NCBI RefSeq assembly: GCF_000430445.1
Contig: NZ_KE387086.1
Span: 97,614 to 161,613 of the forward strand
Source of the DNA: Saccharomonospora iraqiensis subsp. iraqiensis
Lineage (GTDB): Bacteria; Actinomycetota; Actinomycetes; Mycobacteriales; Pseudonocardiaceae
Length of the DNA stretch: 64,000 nucleotides
Direction of reading: 5' to 3'
Translations under genes and position numbers: made by a program
In this document: positions 29,596 to 37,969 of the stretch, piece after piece
Layout: the number at the start of each line of letters is the position of its first letter
Position numbering within the stretch: the first letter of the stretch is position 1
The notes under the pieces: model-generated
Database searches by the model: none
What the model was told of the DNA's origin: nothing
Seen by the model: only the letters and a program-made list of their open reading frames with translations

Positions 29596-29825
29596 TGTCC
29601 CATCACGAGCTGCTCGACGGCTCCACCCCTCCCGAGACCACGCTGCGAAGGGCACCCATCGACGAGGAGACCGCGATACTGGAGGGGCTTCCCACCATCG
29701 TCCGCTGGCCCGCCGTCGACCCCGACGAGGTCGCCAAACAGGCACGCCACGCGCTGTACCAGCGCCAGCAACCATCGATCGAGCTGCTGGAACACGTACT
29801 CACCGGGCTACGCACACTCACCTGA
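29595..29825 (+). CDS. small protein, second member of a repeated gene pair
   Basis: A 76-aa protein with an internal IVRWPAVDPDEVAKQARHAL segment and a helical C-terminus, LLEHVLTGLRTLT. Its end resembles the corresponding proteins at 54157-54471 (LMARVLAGLRRL) and 56062-56265 (LMVRVFAGLRRL). Translational coupling to the upstream gene (TGATG overlap) is clear. Function unknown. Confidence 0.58.
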   Translation: MSHHELLDGSTPPETTLRRAPIDEETAILEGLPTIVRWPAVDPDEVAKQARHALYQRQQPSIELLEHVLTGLRTLT

Positions 29826-30180
29826 GGCTCGACAGGCGGCCGGGGTGACCTCTCGGGGAGTGATCCCCTGCCCGTGGACACCTGCCCGCGATTGGGTCGG
29901 GTGATGACGTTACGCGTTGTGAGGCGACTACGGCCTCATCCGCCATCAGATGCTTGAGGAGCGGACTCGAAGCCGCCCTTGGCGGTTAACCCGCGCCCTC
30001 GGTTGTCTCTACACGAGTGGACTTGCCAGTGCCGATTTCGCGATCAGGGACGTCACCGGCGCTGACAAGTCCACCTCACCGGGTTCCCGTAGCCACTCTC
30101 CACCGCAGGCAGGTGAACGGGTAGCGCCCGGTTTCGGCTCCTGCACCCGGGCGGGCGCAAAGCATCGCACGCCTCCGCTC
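29826..30180. other. intergenic region between convergent genes
   Basis: No gene is supported here. The only structure is the 18-base-arm inverted repeat at 30017-30074, described separately. Confidence 0.5.
30017..30074. terminator. large inverted repeat between convergent genes
   Basis: Arms at 30017-30034 and 30057-30074 match at 16 of 18 positions (GTGGACTTG then CAG, in inverse order) around a 22-base loop. It sits between genes that converge (29825 plus, 30181 minus), so a bidirectional terminator is likely, although it lacks a T-run. A palindromic repeat element is an alternative. Confidence 0.45.
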
Positions 30181-30573
30181 CTACGCAGCGTTGATGCGTG
30201 CGAGTGCCGCCGCGGTCTCGGGACGATCGAATTCGCCGTCCACAGCGCCAGCAACAAAGGCTGCCCACTCAGACCTGGTGTAGGCGAGGATGACGTGGCT
30301 GTCGAGTGCCTGGACCCGGACGCTGCCGTCGTCACCGACCTCGATCCGTACTGCGCTATTGCTGCCGGCCTCGGCGTGCCCAAGCGCTTCGGCGAGCACA
30401 CCGGGCCAGTGTTCAGCACCAATCGTGATCTTCGGCCCGACTCCGTGATCCTTGCTGTCACGGATGTGAACGCGATCACTATCAAAGTTGATCTCTACGC
30501 ACTCCTGTGACGGGTTGCTGAACGAGCTCTTGAACCAGCCTGTCGCTGGGTGGCGGGAAGAAGCGTTGCTCAC
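30181..30573 (-). CDS. DUF397 domain protein
   Basis: A 130-aa protein with an N-terminal DUF397 segment (GWFKSSFSNPSQECVEINFDSD, then VHIRDSKD) and a C-terminal extension ending in AWAAFVAGAVDGEF-like sequence. DUF397 proteins are typically encoded next to a DUF5753 XRE regulator and may modulate it, as known for the Scr1/BldB-like pairs. The GTG at 30573 overlaps the regulator stop as GTGA. Confidence 0.85.
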   Translation of the reverse strand: MSNASSRHPATGWFKSSFSNPSQECVEINFDSDRVHIRDSKDHGVGPKITIGAEHWPGVLAEALGHAEAGSNSAVRIEVGDDGSVRVQALDSHVILAYTRSEWAAFVAGAVDGEFDRPETAAALARINAA

Positions 30574-31445
30574 GTCTGCGTCTCCATCTCTCTGCGGACC
30601 TCGTGGATGATCTCAAGCGAGGCGTCGAGGTCGAGCGCGCGGTCGATGGCCTCGTCGAGGCTGGCGCTCAGTTCGCGGACGACATGTGGTTTGTCGATCA
30701 GCGAACCGGTGGTGACGGCCTCCTGCCAAACCATGTCCGGCAGGAGTTGCGAGTGGAAGGACAGGATGGTCAGGCCGCCGCCGATGACCGGGTGGGCGCC
30801 GGCACTGTAGGGCATGACGTGGATCTTGATGTGGTCGCGACGCTCTTCGCCGAGCTTGGCCAGACGTGCCAGCTGATGGATCATGACCTCGCGGCTGCCG
30901 ACTTCCTGCCGGAGGGCCGTCTGCCCGATCACCACGGTGAGGTCGATCGGGTCCGGCTCGTCGAGACGTGCCTGTCGGGCGAGTCGGGATTCGATCCGCG
31001 GGCCGACATCGACAGGCTTGATGTAGGGCGAGCCACCGCGGATCATCGCTCGCGCGTAGTCAGCGGTCTGCAGCAGGCCCGGAATGGTCTCGGCCGCGTA
31101 CTGACGGAAGGCGCGGGCGCCGGCCTCCAACCCGATGAACCGCAGGAACTCCTCGGAGTAGAGCCGGGCGTAGTCGTCCCACCATTCCCGTTGCTCAGCC
31201 TGCCTGCGCAGCGCCTCAAGCTCGTCGAGCTGCCCTGTGGACAGCTCGTAGACCCGCGCCAGCTCTACCAGCTTGGTCGCGGTGAGCTTGCGTTTCGCAA
31301 TCTCGATCGACGACAAGTTGTTGCCGCCGATACCGGTCTGCTTGCCGACCGCGTTCAGCGTCAAACCCAGCTGCTCACGGCGTTCGCGTAGTCGTAGGCC
31401 CAGCTCCAGCGCTTGAACCGTGCTCGATTCCGGCGCGTTTCCCAT
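30570..31445 (-). CDS. XRE-family regulator with DUF5753 domain (DUF397 partner)
   Basis: A 291-aa regulator with an N-terminal helix-turn-helix (LRLRERREQLGLTLNAVGKQTGIGGNNLSSIEIAKRK) and a DUF5753 domain (ETIPGLLQTADYARAMI, IKIHVMPYSAGAHP). I chose ATG 31445 (MGNAPESS), with a GGGGAG site eight bases upstream; a longer frame to 31541 is open but lacks a ribosome-binding site and crosses an A+T-rich promoter-like stretch. It forms a two-gene unit with the DUF397 gene. Confidence 0.87.
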   Translation of the reverse strand: MGNAPESSTVQALELGLRLRERREQLGLTLNAVGKQTGIGGNNLSSIEIAKRKLTATKLVELARVYELSTGQLDELEALRRQAEQREWWDDYARLYSEEFLRFIGLEAGARAFRQYAAETIPGLLQTADYARAMIRGGSPYIKPVDVGPRIESRLARQARLDEPDPIDLTVVIGQTALRQEVGSREVMIHQLARLAKLGEERRDHIKIHVMPYSAGAHPVIGGGLTILSFHSQLLPDMVWQEAVTTGSLIDKPHVVRELSASLDEAIDRALDLDASLEIIHEVRREMETQT

Positions 31446-32278
31446 CAGCGGCGCTCCCCACCTGTCCTGAGTACGCAGTGCGTTGGTCTCAGTATCACAG
31501 TCTCGCACCGACAAGTACACACGATTGGAGTATACCTTCATAAGTGTTCTCGCCTTACATTGATAGTACTCATGAGGTTCCTGACTGAACTGCGAGTGTT
31601 CGCATTGACGGTTGAGGTGATCTCGAGGTGCTCGGCGCGTCCCAGCCGGTGCCTATGACGGCACTGCCCTCGGTCGGCCCGCTACTCGCGACACGGGTCG
31701 ATGAACGGCGCCAGATCGCCCGAGCACGTCGTGCCGACCTCACCGAAGTCGCTGAGTTGCTGGTCCCAACACGCTCGGCCATGTCGTCCTACTGGGACGG
31801 TCGGCCGAGTTGCCGGCGGCGGGTGGCGCTGCGTCGAGAGTCCCTTCCCGCACACGACGACTCCGCGCGCCGCCCGCCGCCCTCTCTCCGTCGTACGGAT
31901 ACGGCACTTCGATCGTCATGCCGGATCCGTTTCCTCCACAGCAGTCCCCTGGGCGGATCCGCCAGGAGACGATTAAGGCGACACCACCGGAGCTCGACCT
32001 CGACACAGCCGCTGCGCTGGCCACGACCACCGGTGGGCAGGCGTTGACCCCGACCTCCGCCTGCCCACCGGGTTCCACTGCAGATGCGAACTCGGCACCC
32101 GTCTGAGGCTGTGCACGCAGATGCGCATGACGCCACGAAACCACCACGCCCGATGGCGTACTGACACCTACCGAACCGAGAGTGACTCACGCCGGATCGT
32201 GGTACAGAGCGATGCTCGCCGCGGCGCTCGAGTCGCTCGCCTTCCCCCACCAGTTAACCAAGGAATCGGAGTATCGCC
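31446..32278. other. long intergenic stretch, A+T-rich promoter region then no clear gene
   Basis: The first 130 bases are A+T-rich (GTATAC at about 31536, AGTACT at about 31566) and probably hold the divergent promoters. Further right, a plus frame from about 31628 (MTALPSVGPLLATRVDERR) and a 62-aa frame at 31918-32106 (MPDPFPPQQSPG) are open, but neither has a good ribosome-binding site. I do not call them genes. Confidence 0.4.
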
Positions 32279-32761
32279 ATGGCGACGACGATGCATCGGG
32301 ACGACCCGACATCACCCCCGACGCCACCTCCCGCCGAAGCGTTCGACCTCGCCGCAGGCATGGGATTCTTCCGGGGCCTGGGATGGCCGACCAGCATCGA
32401 CACCCGCCGACGACGGCTTGTGGTGCATACCGGCGATGCTCTCGATGCACTGATCGTGCCCAGGGACCTGGCCAACGCCGTCGCCATGACGCTGAGCACG
32501 AGCCTCATGAGCGGCCCCGTCAGCACTGACAGCAGCCACCGCTGGTGGACCTTCCTGACGGCACCGTGCCAGCGGGCCACTCTGGAACTGCCTGCCGAGC
32601 TGCGAACAGCACGGGTACACGCCGTTCCGCGCCGCGGTCACACCGTGGTGCCGCACCCGGCGGCCCCTCACTGGGTACAACGCCCGCAGCCGGACCGGCC
32701 CCTCCCCCCGTGGTCCGCGGTCGTCGCGATCACTCGCAAAGTTCTGCAGATACAACACTGA
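32279..32761 (+). CDS. hypothetical protein
   Basis: A 160-aa soluble protein with a Pro/Thr-rich start, a conserved-looking core (FFRGLGWPTSIDTRRRRLVVHTGDALDALIVP) and a RWWTFLTAPC motif. Reading like small actinomycete primase-associated or unknown proteins, but not assigned. GGAG lies seven bases before the ATG. It starts a run of small plus-strand genes. Confidence 0.55.
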   Translation: MATTMHRDDPTSPPTPPPAEAFDLAAGMGFFRGLGWPTSIDTRRRRLVVHTGDALDALIVPRDLANAVAMTLSTSLMSGPVSTDSSHRWWTFLTAPCQRATLELPAELRTARVHAVPRRGHTVVPHPAAPHWVQRPQPDRPLPPWSAVVAITRKVLQIQH

Positions 32762-32844
32762 TCACGCGCTCTCACGCTCGAGTTCGTCGAGCCGTGCGCG
32801 GCCACCAGCGCCGCATTCCCGCCCATCACTCAGAAGGTCCCCTC

Positions 32845-33174
32845 ATGCGCATACCCGTGGACCAAGTCACCGCCGCCACACCCTGCCCCGGCGTACGCAG
32901 TACTGGGACGTGGCACTACCCGCGAACGGCGTCCGACCGGCCCATCACCATGCCCTACCTCGCCAAGGGGCCGCTGGGACAGCACCAGGTCGTCATGCCC
33001 TCCCTGTGCGCCCGCGAGTACCTACTCCCACCTCACTCTGACGCCGACTCACCTGGTCCGGTATGCAGCGAATGCCGCGAGCGACTCGCCGCCCTGGCGA
33101 AAACCCGAGCGGCTGTGGCAGCGCCCGAACGCCCCGCCGAGAATGCCAGCCCGGCCGACATCCCTACTCGATGA
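32845..33174 (+). CDS. hypothetical protein with C-terminal CxxC
   Basis: A 109-aa protein starting MRIPVDQVTAATPCPG. A central part (YLAKGPLGQHQVVMPSLCAREYLLPP) and VCSECRERL suggest a small metal-binding protein, but the family is not recognised. The AAGGTCC before the ATG is a weak ribosome-binding site. Confidence 0.4.
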   Translation: MRIPVDQVTAATPCPGVRSTGTWHYPRTASDRPITMPYLAKGPLGQHQVVMPSLCAREYLLPPHSDADSPGPVCSECRERLAALAKTRAAVAAPERPAENASPADIPTR

Positions 33175-33277
33175 GAGCCGAGCCGCTGTGGGACGCCACG
33201 AACTCCGCGACAGCACAGGAAAACTCACTCCGGGGAGACCCGATCCAAGTCGCAGCGGACGTCATAGCGCAGAAGCG

Positions 33278-33490
33278 ATGGAAGCACTGACCGAACCGTT
33301 CCTCACCTACGAGCGGGCGCTCCTGTATGGCTCGACGGACCAACTGCCGGCAGTCGTCGAACACGATCGTCAGTGGCCCACAGTCGATCTGGACGACCCG
33401 GGCGTCAAGGGCGAACGGGAACGTGCCGTTGACGCCGCGATCCAGCGGGCCCATCCGACGCGAGCGCCACAACGACAGCGACGGCGATGA
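33278..33490 (+). CDS. small hypothetical protein
   Basis: A 70-aa frame (MEALTEPFLTYERALLYG ... RQWPTVDLDDPGVKGERERAVDAAIQRA) with plausible actinomycete composition but only a weak ribosome-binding site. Unrecognised; low confidence. Confidence 0.3.
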   Translation: MEALTEPFLTYERALLYGSTDQLPAVVEHDRQWPTVDLDDPGVKGERERAVDAAIQRAHPTRAPQRQRRR

Positions 33491-33570
33491 CACCCGCCCA
33501 CGACGGAGTACGAGGTGGCCCGGCTGCTCGACCTGATGCGCAAGAGAGGGACCACGGGAGGAGCCACGCC

Positions 33571-33693
33571 ATGCGTCACCTCAGAAGACCCGCTCCGGGG
33601 AGCTACCCAGGACCGGAAGACCCCTTACGATTCGTCCTCGGTGTCCTGACGATCGTCGGGCTGTTGATGGTGGTCTCCGCTGTCATCGGATGA
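33571..33693 (+). CDS. small single-span membrane protein
   Basis: A 40-aa protein with one C-terminal membrane segment (FVLGVLTIVGLLMVVSAVIG) and a basic N-terminus. GGGAGGAG lies nine bases upstream of the ATG. Too small to assign to a family. Confidence 0.45.
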   Translation: MRHLRRPAPGSYPGPEDPLRFVLGVLTIVGLLMVVSAVIG

Positions 33694-33823
33694 CGGGAGT
33701 GCTGGCCTGACCCGCACCGGCCACGATCATCGTGTTCCGAGACAGGGTTCAGGGCTTGCGGGCGACCACACATCCGACGAGGCGCTGGGCGTCGTTGAGT
33801 GGACGGAGTGCGGGACCGTCGGG

Positions 33824-34597
33824 TCACCACGAGTCACAGGGCACCACCTCGGGCGGCGATCCGGCAGCGTGCGGGATGACTTCCAGGCCGGGCACCATCT
33901 CCAGGATCTGGTCGGCGGTGCGGAACACTCCCGAGCCCATCGGGCTGTCGAGCATGGACCGCTCCATCGCCCGCGCCGTAGCCGACAGCTCCGGAATCTC
34001 GGGGTCGTAGAAATGGGACACCGCCACGAACGAACCGGACGGCAGCGGGTCGACGTAGGCACGCATCACCTCGGCGTAGTCGTCACCGAGGTAATGGTGG
34101 AGGGTGGAGACATGCAGCAACCCGATCGGCTCGTCGAAGTCGAGGTGCTCGCGCACGAGCTCATGCTCGTAGACGTCCTTGGGCCGATAGATGTCCGCGT
34201 CGGCGATCCCCGTGTGCTCGTTCTCGGCCAGCAGCGCGTTGCCGTGCGCCAGCACCACCGGGTCGTTATCGACATACACCACCCGGATCCGCTCGTCGAT
34301 GCGCTGAGCCACCTGATGGGTGTTCTCCGCGGTCGGCAGACCCGAACCACAGTCGAGGAACTGGGTGATGCCCGCCTGATTGGCCAAAAACCGCACCACG
34401 CGAATGAGGAAGTTCCGGTTCCCCCACGCCATGTCACGCACCTCGGGCGCGGCGGTCCTGATCGCGTCGAGCACCTGACGGTCGATGGCGTAATTGTCCT
34501 TACCACCGAGGGCCGCGTCGTACACGCGGGCGATACTGGCCCGGGTCGGATCCACCCCGACCGGCGTCGAGCTGGGTGCGTTCGCGGGTTCACCCAT
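33824..34597 (-). CDS. SAM-dependent methyltransferase of the Methyltransf_19 (DUF574) family
   Basis: A 257-aa protein typical of actinomycetes: PTRASIARVYDAALGGKDNYAIDR, FLDCGSGLPTAENTHQVA (SAM motif I), VVYVDNDPVVLAHG and LHHYLGDD. Substrate not known; these are widespread accessory methyltransferases. I chose ATG 34597 (MGEPANAPS), six bases after CGGGAG. It follows the lanthipeptide genes on the same strand but after a 111-base gap, so membership in the cluster is uncertain. Confidence 0.85.
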   Translation of the reverse strand: MGEPANAPSSTPVGVDPTRASIARVYDAALGGKDNYAIDRQVLDAIRTAAPEVRDMAWGNRNFLIRVVRFLANQAGITQFLDCGSGLPTAENTHQVAQRIDERIRVVYVDNDPVVLAHGNALLAENEHTGIADADIYRPKDVYEHELVREHLDFDEPIGLLHVSTLHHYLGDDYAEVMRAYVDPLPSGSFVAVSHFYDPEIPELSATARAMERSMLDSPMGSGVFRTADQILEMVPGLEVIPHAAGSPPEVVPCDSW

Positions 34598-34708
34598 GGT
34601 CGTCTCCCGTGACGTGTCGGACGCGGACAGTGACACGATAACTGGTCCTCCCCCCCCGGCGGGGATACCAGTGGGTACAGTGATCGTCCGGTGCGGCGCC
34701 AGGGGGAA

Positions 34709-35869
34709 TCAACTTCTCAGGACTCGGGTGAGGACCTGTTCGCTGAGGTCGAGCGCGGTAACCAAGGGCGGCGGAGGGCCACAGGACGACCGGCGGTTGA
34801 CGAGGCCGGCCAGAATCCCGGCCGGTGTCTCGTTCCCGTGGTGAAGGCCAGCGGACGAGACGACGCTGGTCAATGCTCGCCGGTCCGTGTCGGACAGGCC
34901 GGGTCCGCAGGCTCGATGGGCGAGCACGTCGCGGGCGGTGTAGGCGTCCGTCGAGGTCATCGCCCGACGTGTGATCTCGGTGGCGAGTGGGGCGTGAAGA
35001 GTGTCGTCGGCGAGGTCGAGCACGCAGAGGCCGAGGCGGCAGTGGAAAACCGGCGGCGGCGGTTGCTTGGCGAGTTCGAGGTAGCGCTCAACCATCGTCG
35101 CTCTGGACGGCTGGGCGTCACTGCCGGAGAGGGTGCGGCACAGCGTGGCGAGGTAGGACGCGACGGCCTGTTCCCACAGTTCCGGTGTGGAGCTGTGGTT
35201 CACCAGGTCGAGGGCGTGGTCGTAGTCGCCGCGGACGAGGTGGGTGATGATGGCGACCTGTCTGCCGTCGAATATCCGGTCGCCGATGCCGTTGTGGCGT
35301 TCGGTGTGTTCGAGCGCGTCGTCCCAGCGTCCGGCACGGGTGAGCGCCCGAGTGCCGTCGGCGAGCAGCACCGTCCAGAGGAACCGGAGCAGTTCCCGCC
35401 GCCCTTCCCGCCCGTCGAGGAGGTCGTTAAGGTCGATGGTCCGGTGATCGATCTCTGCAGCGGTCCTGTCCCTGAGTGTGCGGTAGGCGTTGGTGAACAG
35501 CTTGTGGGCACGGGTTCCGTGCCCGTTGCGGATGTGGAGCCGTCCGAGGTTGACGAGTGGTTGCAGGGCGAGCTTGGCCGTTCTCGGCTCCAGCGGTGCG
35601 TGAGCGTGGAAGAGGTCGAACTGGCGCCAGCACAGCTCGCGCGCCCGGCCAGTCAGGCCGCAGTCGCTGAGCAGGAGTGCCGCCTTGTTGTGTGCTTCGG
35701 CGGCGGAGACGAGCCGGTGCTCCTCGGGCCCCTCGTCTGCGGCGTGTGCGAGTTGAGTGATCTCCTCGACACAAGCCGGGAGCGCCCGACAGGCCGGTCG
35801 TGGCCTCGGTAGGAGGGGGAACCATGCGGTGAGGCTGTAGCGGAGGTCGTCGTTGCTGGGGTTGCGCAC
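34709..35869 (-). CDS. helical-repeat (TPR-like) protein of the lanthipeptide cluster
   Basis: A 386-aa helical protein with TPR-like repeats (LCWRQFDLFHAHAPLEPRT, LALQPLVNLGRLHIRNGHG, LTRAGRWDDALEHTERHNG). No helix-turn-helix or membrane segment is visible. The GTG at 35869 starts 14 bases after the SpaB_C-like gene, so it is likely part of the same operon. It could be a scaffold for the biosynthetic complex or a regulator; not established. Confidence 0.65.
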   Translation of the reverse strand: MRNPSNDDLRYSLTAWFPLLPRPRPACRALPACVEEITQLAHAADEGPEEHRLVSAAEAHNKAALLLSDCGLTGRARELCWRQFDLFHAHAPLEPRTAKLALQPLVNLGRLHIRNGHGTRAHKLFTNAYRTLRDRTAAEIDHRTIDLNDLLDGREGRRELLRFLWTVLLADGTRALTRAGRWDDALEHTERHNGIGDRIFDGRQVAIITHLVRGDYDHALDLVNHSSTPELWEQAVASYLATLCRTLSGSDAQPSRATMVERYLELAKQPPPPVFHCRLGLCVLDLADDTLHAPLATEITRRAMTSTDAYTARDVLAHRACGPGLSDTDRRALTSVVSSAGLHHGNETPAGILAGLVNRRSSCGPPPPLVTALDLSEQVLTRVLRS

Positions 35870-35883
35870 GGCACGTGGTCCGA

Positions 35884-36729
35884 TCAGTCGAAGACGAGCG
35901 TGGTCGCGGTGTGGGCGAGCAGGGTCTGGTTCGTGGGGGTGAGGCCCCACCGGTTGAACGCGAACAGCACGTGGTGGGCGAGAACGGCGCGGATGCCTCG
36001 TTGAAGTGCGCCGTCCCGCGCCAGCTGCGCCAACCGCTCCCCCGCGTGGTCGAAGGCCGTAAACCATCCTGTGGCGAAGCTCAGGCCGTTGTGGGTGTCG
36101 CGGACGAGGTCGACGGTGTCGACGGTCATCAGCCGACGCACGGCCGGTTGCAGCGCGCCCAGCCTCTCGGGTGGCAGTTCGTCGGCTGGTCGGCGGTGCT
36201 GTGCGATCCGGGCCCAGATGTCTCCCTGTTCGTACCAATCCTGTCCGGCAGCGCGGAACAGGCGACTGCACAGCAGAACCGCCAGCTCCGCCCGCCCCAC
36301 AGCCGCCGGGGCGTCGGTACGGAGGAGGTCGAGGTACGTCAGCAGGTGGCGGCTGTCCTGGTGGAACAAGGTGTGCGCCAATGCCATGCCGGTGTCGCCG
36401 CCGAAGGCGTGCACCTCGGGTTCGTACAGGCCCGGTGTCGTCGACGGGGTGTGCTTGTGGAGGAGGGCGAGCGCGTCGGTAGCGGCGGACTCGTCGGGTG
36501 GGAGGATGCGCACGCGCCAGCAGGGCCGGCGCCGCGCGGTTTCGTGTGCGGCGAGACTGTTGCGCTCGTGGGGTCCGGGTGGTTCGGTTTTGCGCATGAA
36601 GAACCAGGTGTCGATCAGCCCGGCGTCTTCGGCTTCGGTGAGGGCGGGCCGGAGACGGGTGAGCGCGGCTTCTTCGACGGTGCCCCAGTCGGGGAACCGG
36701 ACGTTGAGTTGACGCCATGACGGGGTCAC
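35884..36729 (-). CDS. thiopeptide-type bacteriocin biosynthesis protein (SpaB_C-like)
   Basis: A 281-aa protein of the thiopeptide-type bacteriocin biosynthesis family, related to the C-terminal elimination domain of LanB. It begins WRQLNVRFPDWGTVEEAALTRLRP, then DTWFFMRKTEPPGPH, and has a EVHAFGGDTGMALAHTLFHQDS segment. The GTG at 36729 has AAGGA seven bases upstream. It follows the LanC gene by 22 bases. In class I systems such proteins help eliminate glutamate from glutamylated Ser/Thr; here the LanB also carries its own C-terminal domain, so this is a second copy. Confidence 0.82.
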   Translation of the reverse strand: MTPSWRQLNVRFPDWGTVEEAALTRLRPALTEAEDAGLIDTWFFMRKTEPPGPHERNSLAAHETARRRPCWRVRILPPDESAATDALALLHKHTPSTTPGLYEPEVHAFGGDTGMALAHTLFHQDSRHLLTYLDLLRTDAPAAVGRAELAVLLCSRLFRAAGQDWYEQGDIWARIAQHRRPADELPPERLGALQPAVRRLMTVDTVDLVRDTHNGLSFATGWFTAFDHAGERLAQLARDGALQRGIRAVLAHHVLFAFNRWGLTPTNQTLLAHTATTLVFD

Positions 36730-36751
36730 GTGACGTTCCTTTCCCCACCAC

Positions 36752-37966
36752 TCAGGTCAGCAGCAGGCAGGAGTCCCACCCGCTGTGTGGGGGCGCGTCG
36801 GTGCCGAGGGTGTGCAGTGCCAGGGCGATGCCCGCTGCACCGTCGAGGAATTCGGGGTTGTGCGGGGGCGGCGCGAGTCGATCGAGGAGCCGCCGGCGCA
36901 GGCCGGGCAGGGTGGTGGCGAGGTCGCCGGTGTCGGCGTCGGCGGCCATGCGCCACGCGGTTTGGACGATCCCGGCCAGACCGTGGCACAGGCCGAGGTC
37001 GGTGACGCGGTCGAGCTGGGCAGGGTCTCGAAGGACGCTCACCATCGCGGCTTCGGCGAGGTGCGTGCGGCCGGGATCGTGCAGGGCCAGGCCGGCGAGT
37101 TGCTGTGCGCGGGCCAGCCCCACGGTGCCGTAGCACCAGCGTGGCGCCTGCCGCTGGGACGTCGCGACGTATCCTGCTTCCCCGTTGTCCCGGGTGATCA
37201 CGCCCGGCCACCACGGACCCGGCTGCTGCCAGGGATCCAGCCAACTGCAGATGCGGGTGATGGCGTCCCGATGTCCGTCGACGACTATCCCGCGCAGCAG
37301 GGCCAGTGACAACAGCGCCAAGGGTGCGGCGATGCCGTGTGACATGCCGATATTGCCGTGACCACCGGGGAACTCGGCGGTCACCGCGCCGTTGGGAGAC
37401 ACCTCGGTCCACCATCCGGGCAGGTCGGCGCGCGACCCCGGCAGGGGTTCGGTCAACCGGACGAGGTAGCTCAGCACGGCGCGGGTGATGTCGTGATCGG
37501 GGTGGTGTCGGAGGTGGTAGCTGCCGAATCCGGCCAGCCCGCGGAACAGGTCGAACTCGGCCAGGATTGGACGCTCCCCGCGGTCGAGGCGCGCGTGCGC
37601 GAGGTCGAGACGCGCCCGGGTGAGCTCGACGGTCTTCGCGTCCAACGCGGCCAGGGCCGGTGGGCACCGGCGGGCGTCCTCGGCGACCGAACGAGTCAGG
37701 AATCCCAGGGCCGCGGCGCCGTAGAACAGGGTCGCGTTGCGGCCGGTGCTGAGGTCGTCGCCTGCGGCAGCCGACAGCCAGACGCGGGCGGTGTCCCAGG
37801 TGCCGTGGCCGCAGCGGGCCCGTTCGAGGTGCAGCAGCGCGACGCCCGCCGCGCCGCCGAGCAGCGACTGCGGCCGGGTACGGCCCCTCCCGCTCTGCGG
37901 GTAGCTCGTCTGCGGGTCGGCCAGGTGGTCGGCGAGCTCGTCGACCGCGGGCGAGGGCCTCGGCAT
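36752..37966 (-). CDS. lanC: LanC-like lanthionine cyclase
   Basis: A 404-aa class I lanthipeptide cyclase. Zinc ligands are visible in WCYGTVGLA (about residue 279) and CHGLAGI (about 326), and GHGNIGMSHGIAAPL (about 210) is the conserved LanC motif. It adds cysteine thiols to dehydrated residues of the precursor to form lanthionine rings. The ATG at 37966 lies three bases after the LanB stop, so translation is coupled. It ends 22 bases before the SpaB_C-like gene. Confidence 0.9.
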   Translation of the reverse strand: MPRPSPAVDELADHLADPQTSYPQSGRGRTRPQSLLGGAAGVALLHLERARCGHGTWDTARVWLSAAAGDDLSTGRNATLFYGAAALGFLTRSVAEDARRCPPALAALDAKTVELTRARLDLAHARLDRGERPILAEFDLFRGLAGFGSYHLRHHPDHDITRAVLSYLVRLTEPLPGSRADLPGWWTEVSPNGAVTAEFPGGHGNIGMSHGIAAPLALLSLALLRGIVVDGHRDAITRICSWLDPWQQPGPWWPGVITRDNGEAGYVATSQRQAPRWCYGTVGLARAQQLAGLALHDPGRTHLAEAAMVSVLRDPAQLDRVTDLGLCHGLAGIVQTAWRMAADADTGDLATTLPGLRRRLLDRLAPPPHNPEFLDGAAGIALALHTLGTDAPPHSGWDSCLLLT

Positions 37967-37969
37967 AGC

